A stretch of 10,710 nt of DNA from DASRJX01 sp035649235 (GTDB lineage: Bacteria; Acidobacteriota; Polarisedimenticolia; Gp22-AA2). The translations under genes were made by a program, and so were the position numbers. Under the pieces are notes generated by a model, which had not been told where the DNA came from, ran no database searches, and worked only from the letters and a program-made list of their open reading frames with translations. Shown piece after piece: positions 1-7,849 of the stretch; position 1 is the first letter of the stretch, and each line of letters begins with the position of its first letter. Where the stretch lies: assembly GCA_035649235.1 (NCBI GenBank), contig DASRJX010000091.1, positions 1 through 10,710 on the forward strand, in the 5' to 3' direction.

Positions 1-503
1 TAGCTCGGGAATGCCGCCCGGGGCGCCGGAAGGTCGGTCAGCATGACCCCTCCGGTCCCCCCTGCCCCGGGCGGCCCGCCCGGAGCGCCCGACGGGGGCT
101 GCGCCGTCACAGGCCCGGCGCCGGTTCTCCGGTCGATGTCGTGAGGGACTTTGCCGTGCGTGTCCTTCCAGTAGCCGTCGAAGTAGACGTCGCCGTAACG
201 CAGGCCCCGGAGCCGCGTCTGGTGACCGTCGAGCGGCAGAAACCCTCTCTTCTTCCACTCGTCGGTCTCGGACTGCTGGGTCGCGCGCACCAGGAACACG
301 TCCCCCGGACGCAGGTCCTCGGTCAGCGGATAGACGGGGATGATTTGGCTCGCCCGGATCGTCTGGCACCACATCTTGGCGATCCGTTCCATCTCCCGGC
401 GGGCGCGCCGGTCGGCGCCGGCCTGCGCCGGCAGGACCGATGCGACGCCGACCAGAAACGCCAGCGCCGACGCCGTCCACCGCCCGGCCGAGCCGGCTCC
501 CAT
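1..503 (-). CDS. Exported protein of unknown function (3' end beyond window)
   Basis: The frame opens at ATG 503 and stays open for 167 codons to the left edge, so the C-terminus is missing. The first 30 residues form a signal peptide: an Arg at 8, a hydrophobic run around 11-24, then a P-A-Q-A-G-A stretch with likely signal peptidase I cleavage after Ala28. The mature part holds a compact region (about 40-120) with motifs such as YPLTEDLRPGDVFLV, GFLPLDGH and YGDVYFDGYW, rich in aromatic and acidic residues. A Pro/Gly-rich low-complexity stretch follows at about 127-150. I do not recognise the family. It begins 5 bp after the caspase stop codon, so it is almost certainly cotranscribed and probably translationally coupled, and I see no strong ribosome binding site of its own. 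An envelope-located partner or substrate of the protease is a guess. Start confidence is good because the signal peptide begins right there. Confidence 0.75.
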   Translation of the reverse strand, partial: MGAGSAGRWTASALAFLVGVASVLPAQAGADRRARREMERIAKMWCQTIRASQIIPVYPLTEDLRPGDVFLVRATQQSETDEWKKRGFLPLDGHQTRLRGLRYGDVYFDGYWKDTHGKVPHDIDRRTGAGPVTAQPPSGAPGGPPGAGGTGGVMLTDLPAPRAAFPS

Positions 504-508
504 GACAC

Positions 509-1324
509 TCAGCCGAGCACCGGCCAGCGCTTCATGCGCCGCGAGCCGTACAGGTTCGGTGACTGCGGGTACTGCTGCGACGGAAGATCGCGGCGGATGG
601 CCGCGAACCAGTCCCTATAGGTGGCCGTCGCGTTCAACCCCTTCAGCGCCCGGAGCGCCACATACGAGAACGCGCCGTTGGGCCGGCCCCGGAACCAGGC
701 GTCGTAGGAGTACTCGATGTCCTGGCATCCCGCCATGAGGAGCGCCGCGTAGCGGCCGGGCGGGCTCGAGCCGCGGATGGCTCGCCGGACCCCGAGACGG
801 GAGGCCGAGCGCTTCGGCAGGAAGCCGCCCGGCGGGAGGAAGCGGACCTTGCGCACCGGAGGCCGGCGTCCGGCGGTGGTCGGCGGCGTCCTGATCGGAG
901 CGAACCTCGCGACGGTGCCCGAGTGGCAGGAGTCGGAAATCACCACGAGCCGCACGCCTTGCCGGCGCCGGCTGTAGAGATCGAACAGCTCGTCGTCGGT
1001 GATCGGCCCGTTGCGCGCGATGTCGTACGGACAGATGCATTCGTCGGTGCCGTCCGGCTCGTCTCCCTCCTCGTCGGGAACGAACGATCCGTGCCCCGAG
1101 TAGGTGATGACCACGACATCTCCTGCGTCGGCGGCGGCCAGCGTCGCCCCGATGGCCCGGCGGATGCCGTCCCCCGTGGCCTTGCCATTGAACATCCGGG
1201 TCGCGGCGAAGCCTCGCTGCTGCAACGCGGCGGCCCAGTCGTTGGCGTCGTTGACGCACCCGGACAGGTCGCTCCCCGTCCCCGGATAGTCGTTGATCCC
1301 GATACACAGCGCGTACTTGTCCAT
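509..1324 (-). CDS. Orthocaspase / metacaspase-like C14 family cysteine protease
   Basis: Protein of 271 residues, a single caspase domain with no signal peptide or membrane segment, so cytoplasmic. It opens with the beta-strand motif YALCIGINDYPG (4-15), then DLSGCVNDA (19-27). The catalytic dyad is intact: His78 in TYSGHGS and Cys133 in ISDSCHSG. Between them lies an acidic loop, GDEPDGTDE (87-95), as in metacaspases, where such residues often bind calcium. A p10-like half follows (about 192-271) with LLMAGCQDIEYSYDA and NGAFSYVALRAL. The two halves are joined by a linker (138-191) with 14 Arg/Lys and no Asp/Glu. The family cleaves after Arg or Lys rather than Asp, so this linker is a plausible self-processing region; that part is inference. 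ATG 1324 is chosen because GGAGG precedes it and the fold begins at residue 4. The next gene starts 5 bp after the stop. Confidence 0.92.
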   Translation of the reverse strand: MDKYALCIGINDYPGTGSDLSGCVNDANDWAAALQQRGFAATRMFNGKATGDGIRRAIGATLAAADAGDVVVITYSGHGSFVPDEEGDEPDGTDECICPYDIARNGPITDDELFDLYSRRRQGVRLVVISDSCHSGTVARFAPIRTPPTTAGRRPPVRKVRFLPPGGFLPKRSASRLGVRRAIRGSSPPGRYAALLMAGCQDIEYSYDAWFRGRPNGAFSYVALRALKGLNATATYRDWFAAIRRDLPSQQYPQSPNLYGSRRMKRWPVLG

Positions 1325-1328
1325 CGCG

Positions 1329-1335
1329 TCCTCCC
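1329..1335 (-). promoter_or_regulatory. Ribosome binding site of the caspase gene
   Basis: Minus-strand GGGAGGA, with the GGAGG core 5 nt before ATG 1324. It decides the start against the in-frame upstream extension to a TTG at 1477, whose 51 extra residues look like neither a caspase prodomain nor a signal peptide. Confidence 0.75.
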
Positions 1336-1529
1336 GCGGGCCACCCGCCGTGAGGTGAACCGACCCGGACTCCGGGCCTGCAGCACCCTTCGCGCTGATA
1401 ACGACGGGGGGGGCGCCGAACGAACATGAACGCCGGCCGAGATTCCCTCCAAGAATCCCTTGAAACCCCTGGGCCAACGACGTAAACCGCCGCTGCAGTC
1501 TGCCAGGCCCGGGGATTCCTCTCGGGCTC

Positions 1530-1562
1530 CGGGGAACCGGTGACGCCGCAACCGGTTCCCCG
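1530..1562. promoter_or_regulatory. Perfect 12-bp-stem hairpin / dyad in the caspase upstream region
   Basis: Arms CGGGGAACCGGT (1530-1541) and ACCGGTTCCCCG (1551-1562) are exact reverse complements around a 9-nt loop. It sits about 205 bp upstream of the caspase ATG, with no T-run on either side that would make it a normal intrinsic terminator. It could be an operator for a dimeric regulator, a leader RNA stem, or part of a promoter: read on the minus strand the arms also give GGAAC-N17-GTT, which resembles promoters of some stress-type ECF sigma factors. The sequence cannot separate these possibilities. Confidence 0.5.
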
Positions 1563-1606
1563 CTGGCGTTTGAGGGCCGCGGGCACCCGGGTGGGGGCGT
1601 CCGTGG

Positions 1607-1696
1607 TCAGTGTCGCCTACCGGCGTTCGTTCCCTCGCGAGGAGCGTGTCGGGCAGCGAGCGGAACCCCCCGACCTCGGATGTGGCGGAAGGACAT
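1607..1696 (-). CDS. Possible small basic ORF or leader peptide (29 aa)
   Basis: ATG 1696 to TGA 1607 encodes 29 residues beginning MSFRHIRGRG and ending NAGRRH, with 7 Arg, 4 His and a single acidic residue. It is preceded by GGAGAGG, 5 nt before the ATG, as good a ribosome binding site as those of the real genes. It lies just after the hairpins that follow the regulator gene and before the 12-bp-stem hairpin in front of the caspase, a position that would suit a leader peptide or a small regulator. There is no family match I know of, and a 30-codon open frame is unremarkable in DNA this GC-rich, so it may be spurious. Confidence 0.22.
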   Translation of the reverse strand: MSFRHIRGRGVPLAARHAPREGTNAGRRH

Positions 1697-1712
1697 GTAG
1701 ACCTCTCCGCGT

Positions 1713-1734
1713 GTCCCCCTGATCGCAGGGGGAC
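1713..1734 (-). terminator. Second hairpin downstream of the regulator gene
   Basis: Perfect 8-bp stem GTCCCCCT (1713-1720) with AGGGGGAC (1727-1734) around a 6-nt loop, 58 bp after the stop codon at 1792. No T-tract follows on the minus strand. With the stronger hairpin next to it, it probably serves as a 3'-end structure or a back-up transcription stop. Confidence 0.4.
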
Positions 1735-1745
1735 GGGAGGGCAGG

Positions 1746-1774
1746 CCCGGGCGGCTAGGCGACAGCCGCCCGGG
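1746..1774 (-). terminator. Terminator-like hairpin after the regulator operon
   Basis: Perfect 11-bp all-but-one GC stem CCCGGGCGGCT (1746-1756) with AGCCGCCCGGG (1764-1774) around a 7-nt loop, starting 17 bp after the stop codon at 1792. In the minus-strand transcript it follows an A-containing stretch but no U-run comes after it, so it is not a textbook intrinsic terminator. GC-rich bacteria often use such stems without a U-tract. Its place at the end of a co-directional gene run is the main support. Confidence 0.55.
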
Positions 1775-1791
1775 TCTTTGCCTTGGCTCGT

Positions 1792-2621
1792 TCAGTCGAG
1801 GTATTTTACGAACACCACTTCGTTCTGGGCCTCGTTGTAGATCAGCTCGTCGACCATCGCCCGCACGGAGACGATGCCGAAGCCGCCTGGGCGCAGCCCT
1901 TTCTTCTCCCGCTCCTCGACGTGGGCGATCGGCCGATCCGGCGGCTGACCGGCGGCGGCGTGGGCGAGCCCTTCGAACCGGAAGCCGGGCCCCGGGTCGG
2001 CGATGCGATAGAGCAGCATGCGCCGGGCGTGGAGGCAGGCAATGCGCACCTTGCGGCTCGGGTCGAGCTGCCCCCCCCACTCGATCGCGTTGAGCAGCAG
2101 CTCGCGGAAGGCGTAGCCGATCGACTCGCGGACGGTCTGCGGCAGATCGGTGTCGAGGTGCTCGAGGAACGCGTGGATGTGGGCGGCCGCCTCGCGGGTG
2201 CAGGGCACCAGGATCTCGATCCAGGCGGGCCGCGCCGAGACGACCTCGATGACCGGCGGCACCGGCTTCGCCGCCAGCACCTCCTTCACGAGATCGACCA
2301 GCGACTGAGGGTCGACCGGTTTCTTCAGGTACTGGTGCGCCTGCTCGCGCACGGCCTGGAGCAGCGTCTCCGGCGTGTCGTCGGAGGTCATGACGACGAC
2401 GCGCGGGCGCGACGGCGCGTCCCGGAGCTGCGCCAGGACCTCGAGCCCGTTCATGCGCGGCATCCAGATGTCGAGCAGCATCAGATCGAAGGCCTTCCCC
2501 CGGGCGAGCCTCACGGCGGCGGCGCCGTCCGCTGCCGGCGTGACGGAGTAGCCGGCCTTTTTCAGGATGCCGGCGATCAGATGGCGCGTGGCGCGATCGT
2601 CTTCAACCACGAGAATCGTGC

Positions 2622-2625
<4 letters not shown>
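1792..2625 (-). CDS. Response regulator fused to an RsbW/SpoIIAB-like ATPase domain
   Basis: Protein of 277 residues. The receiver domain (about 1-120) has the acidic pair Glu8-Asp9/Asp10, phosphoacceptor Asp52 in LLDIWMP, Thr80 and Lys102 in YLKKP. The second domain (about 133-277) is of the HATPase_c_2 type found in anti-sigma factor kinases: N-box FRELLLNAIEWGG with Glu175 and Asn179, G1-like IADPGPGF (Asp210), and a glycine lid RPGGFGIVSV (247-256). Glu175 sits four residues before the Mg-binding Asn, as the catalytic Glu does in SpoIIAB/RsbW, so protein kinase activity is plausible. There is no DNA-binding domain. The start ATG 2625 follows GGAGG by 8 nt and overlaps the kinase stop by 4 bp (ATGA), so the hybrid kinase is the obvious phosphodonor. 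Inferred role: phosphorylation of the receiver switches binding or phosphorylation of an anti-anti-sigma or sigma partner, none of which is encoded here. Confidence 0.9.
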
Positions 2626-5693
<3,068 letters not shown>

Positions 5694-5695
5694 GC

Positions 5696-5717
5696 TGCGC
5701 ACCCTTGAGAGTGCGCA
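5696..5717. promoter_or_regulatory. Dyad around the kinase ribosome binding site
   Basis: TGCGCAC (5696-5702) and GTGCGCA (5711-5717) form a perfect 7-bp inverted repeat in the 44-bp gap between the DUF3999-type gene and the kinase. On the transcript the 8-nt loop TCTCAAGG carries the ribosome binding site, and the stem ends 2 nt before ATG 5693. It may present or hide the ribosome binding site, or act as a protein-binding dyad. The half-site contains the self-complementary TGCGCA, so chance in GC-rich DNA is possible. Confidence 0.35.
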
Positions 5718-5737
5718 CAGGATACCTCTTTCGTGGA

Positions 5738-7849
5738 CTACGCGGAGGCGGTCGGGGCCCGGCGGGCGAGGCGGAGTGTCAGGAAGGCCAGCACCACGAC
5801 GGCGGCGACGAGCGCCGTCCAGAGCAGCACCGTCTGTCGGAGTCCCGAGCCCTTGAGGCGGGCGTGCAGGCTGTAGTGTGGGTTCGCCTCGAGGGGGCCG
5901 GCGTCGATCGGAGCGGCCTGCACGGCCAGCACGACCTCACGCACCCGCTCCAGCTCGTAGCGCGGCGGATCCTGATCCGGCGCACCCAGGAGCAGCGTGT
6001 AGCTCCCCTGGGGGGCCGTCAGATAGACTTCGGGGAGCGGCACCCGGACGCTGACGGACCGGAACTCGAGAGGGGCGTCGTCTCCATCCTCGATCTGGAG
6101 CGTCAGCGACCGGGTCCGGACCGCATCAAGGTCAAGGCTCACCGGCCTGCGGTCCCCGGCGGCGCGGCCGAGCCACCCCCGCAGCAGGGTCGTCTCCACG
6201 CCGTCGTCCGCCGCCGCCGTCAGACTGAACGCGCGATCGAAGTACGCGGCGTCGGTCTCCAGGAGGATCCGGTCGAACCTCAAGGGGGACACCGGAGGGA
6301 GCAGCCGGTAGCGGGAGGTGCTATCGCGGCGCTCGGGGCCCTCCACCGTGAACAGCACGAGTTCGTGCGCCGCCTCCCGCGCCAGAAGATACGGCCACTG
6401 GCGCGCGGCCTCGTCGGTCACCCGCAGGTCGGAGAGATCGTCGTTCAGGATGGCGAGGTCGCCCGGCTCGATCCGCAGCCGCGACAGGCCCTCGGCCGAG
6501 TCGGGGACGGCGATCCGGCGCTGGTGGCTGAAGACGCGCCGGTCGACCTCGGCGCCCGGACGCATGGCGAATCCCAGCGCCGGGGCGCCGTCGTAGACGG
6601 GATTGGCGCGGGGGGCGCCGAGGCGGGCGGCCCGCACGACCGCCGGGTCGTAGAGCAGGGCTGCGGCCTCGGCCCGCTTTCCGGTCACGGTGACAGCCGG
6701 TTGTGGCAGGAGGCCGGCCAGGTCGTAGCGGGGCGGCTGCGCCCGCCCTCCGCCGAACCGGAGGACGCCTTTGCTTCCCGCGAAGATCAGGGACGGCTGC
6801 CGGATGATGGCGGAGAAGACCGGATGCTCGAGCGGCGGGCTGTCCCCGTCGTCGATCTCGATGCGCAGCCGATCCCCCCTGGCGGCACGCAAGGCCAGCT
6901 CCTGATCGCCGACAGGAACCAGGGCCGCGACCCGGTAGACGCGGCCCGAGCCGAGCGCCGCGTCGGCGCCGGCGGGCCCCTCGTCCCACACGTCGATGCG
7001 ACGATCGAAGGTGCCGGTCGCCGTCTCGATGCGCAGCAGGTCGGGGACGATGCCGCGCGGGCGCGCCAGGTCGACAAGGGTGCGGCGGTCCGCGGGGTGG
7101 ATCGACAGGACCTCGAGCGGCACGGCGATCCGGCCGCCGCGCTCCAGGAGACGGGCGCTCTCGAGCCGCAACTGGGGCTCGAGCCAGAACGGGTGCTCGG
7201 TCTCCAGGACGACCCGAAGGCGGGGCCCGCCGAAGCGCGGCAGCGGCAGTCGCAGCTTTTCGCCTGACCGGGCGCCACGCAGCCGGAACAGGGATCCGTC
7301 CTGCACCAGAGGGACGCTGCGGCCGCCGGCATCGAGCCCCTCGACATCGACCCGGGCCACGAACTCGCCGGCTCGCGGCTGCACCACCAGGACCCAGTTG
7401 CCGCCTGGCGGGGCGGATCCCGGCATGCCGAATTCGAAGGTCTCCCGTCGCAGAGGCGGCCCGGTCTCACGCCTGACCTCGGACCGCGCGGCCTCGCTCA
7501 GCCGGGGCTCGTAGCGCTGCGTCAGCTCGGCTCCGCCCCCCGGCCCGGGCCCCGCACCGGCGTCGACCAGAAAGGCGACCTCCTTCTCCTGCGCGTCGAA
7601 CAACCTCAGATCGGACAGGTCGGGGCGGCAGGCGGCAAGGACCTCGGGAGGCAGCACGAGCCGCGACAGGCCTCCGCTCTCGGCGGTAACATCCGCCTCC
7701 TGAGGGAACAGCCGGCGCAGCTCGGCGGGCTCCGCGCAGAAGGCCTGCGTGCCCCAGACCACGGCGGCCACGGCGAGGAGCGTTCCCGCCGCTGGAAGCG
7801 TGCCAGCAGTGACCAGGCGCCGCGCCGCGGAGATCCACGATCGGCTCAC
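5738..7849 (-). CDS. DUF3999-type exported, membrane-anchored beta-rich protein
   Basis: Protein of 703 residues. An N-terminal hydrophobic stretch (about 13-36), preceded by Arg10-Arg11, looks like a signal peptide. The bulk (40-665) is a beta-rich, Asp/Arg-rich extracytoplasmic region, followed by one C-terminal membrane helix (about 671-693) and a short basic tail. I assign it to DUF3999 from the overall layout and because it sits directly after a DUF2339-type gene, a pairing I recall from Gram-negative genomes; I could not run a profile search. The protein is internally repeated: a DLSDLR-containing unit at 62-95 recurs at 456-490, and LRIEIDDGDSPPLE (328-341) through PPRYDL (372-377) recurs at 582-595 and 628-633. 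Its function is unknown; the sandwich-like repeats suggest carbohydrate or protein binding in the periplasm. It starts with GTG 7849, overlapping the upstream stop by 4 bp, and ends in TAG. Confidence 0.72.
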   Translation of the reverse strand: MSRSWISAARRLVTAGTLPAAGTLLAVAAVVWGTQAFCAEPAELRRLFPQEADVTAESGGLSRLVLPPEVLAACRPDLSDLRLFDAQEKEVAFLVDAGAGPGPGGGAELTQRYEPRLSEAARSEVRRETGPPLRRETFEFGMPGSAPPGGNWVLVVQPRAGEFVARVDVEGLDAGGRSVPLVQDGSLFRLRGARSGEKLRLPLPRFGGPRLRVVLETEHPFWLEPQLRLESARLLERGGRIAVPLEVLSIHPADRRTLVDLARPRGIVPDLLRIETATGTFDRRIDVWDEGPAGADAALGSGRVYRVAALVPVGDQELALRAARGDRLRIEIDDGDSPPLEHPVFSAIIRQPSLIFAGSKGVLRFGGGRAQPPRYDLAGLLPQPAVTVTGKRAEAAALLYDPAVVRAARLGAPRANPVYDGAPALGFAMRPGAEVDRRVFSHQRRIAVPDSAEGLSRLRIEPGDLAILNDDLSDLRVTDEAARQWPYLLAREAAHELVLFTVEGPERRDSTSRYRLLPPVSPLRFDRILLETDAAYFDRAFSLTAAADDGVETTLLRGWLGRAAGDRRPVSLDLDAVRTRSLTLQIEDGDDAPLEFRSVSVRVPLPEVYLTAPQGSYTLLLGAPDQDPPRYELERVREVVLAVQAAPIDAGPLEANPHYSLHARLKGSGLRQTVLLWTALVAAVVVLAFLTLRLARRAPTASA

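Larger units (their letters stand above)
1325..1791. other. 467-bp structured intergenic region between two minus-strand units
   Basis: No recognisable protein lies here. Right to left (minus-strand direction) it holds two tandem hairpins next to the regulator stop codon, a possible 29-codon ORF, a weak dyad GTCGGG/CCCGAC (1648-1653 with 1669-1674), a 10-bp palindrome CCTCGCGAGG (1633-1642), a strong hairpin at 1530-1562, a run of eight G on the plus strand (1406-1413), and the caspase ribosome binding site. A promoter for the caspase pair must lie in or upstream of this gap, but I see no convincing housekeeping -35/-10 pair. The length is large beside the other junctions in the window (4-bp overlaps, 5 bp and 44 bp), so it marks a transcription-unit boundary and may carry a long regulated leader. 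Confidence 0.6.

Noticed and set aside
1325..1477. N-terminal extension of the caspase to a TTG start at 1477
   Set aside because: The extra 51 residues show no fold or signal, TTG is a rare start, and ATG 1324 has a strong GGAGG at good spacing.
1490..1506. Sigma-54 promoter resembling TGGC...GC on the minus strand
   Set aside because: The GG and GC elements are not 10 nt apart as required, and the kinase/regulator pair next to it has no sigma-54 activator domain.
1330..1620. Degenerate gene remnant in the caspase leader
   Set aside because: Three minus-strand frames are partly open, but none shows a motif I recognise and none aligns by eye with neighbouring genes, so there is no support for a pseudogene.
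5694..5702. GTG 5702 as start of the hybrid kinase
   Set aside because: The AAGG ribosome binding site touches this GTG directly and is correctly spaced only for ATG 5693, three codons later.
7730..7745. Lipoprotein signal (Cys38) in the DUF3999-type protein
   Set aside because: The residue before Cys38 is Phe and the -3 position is Gln, which does not fit a lipobox. A C-terminal membrane helix already anchors the protein.
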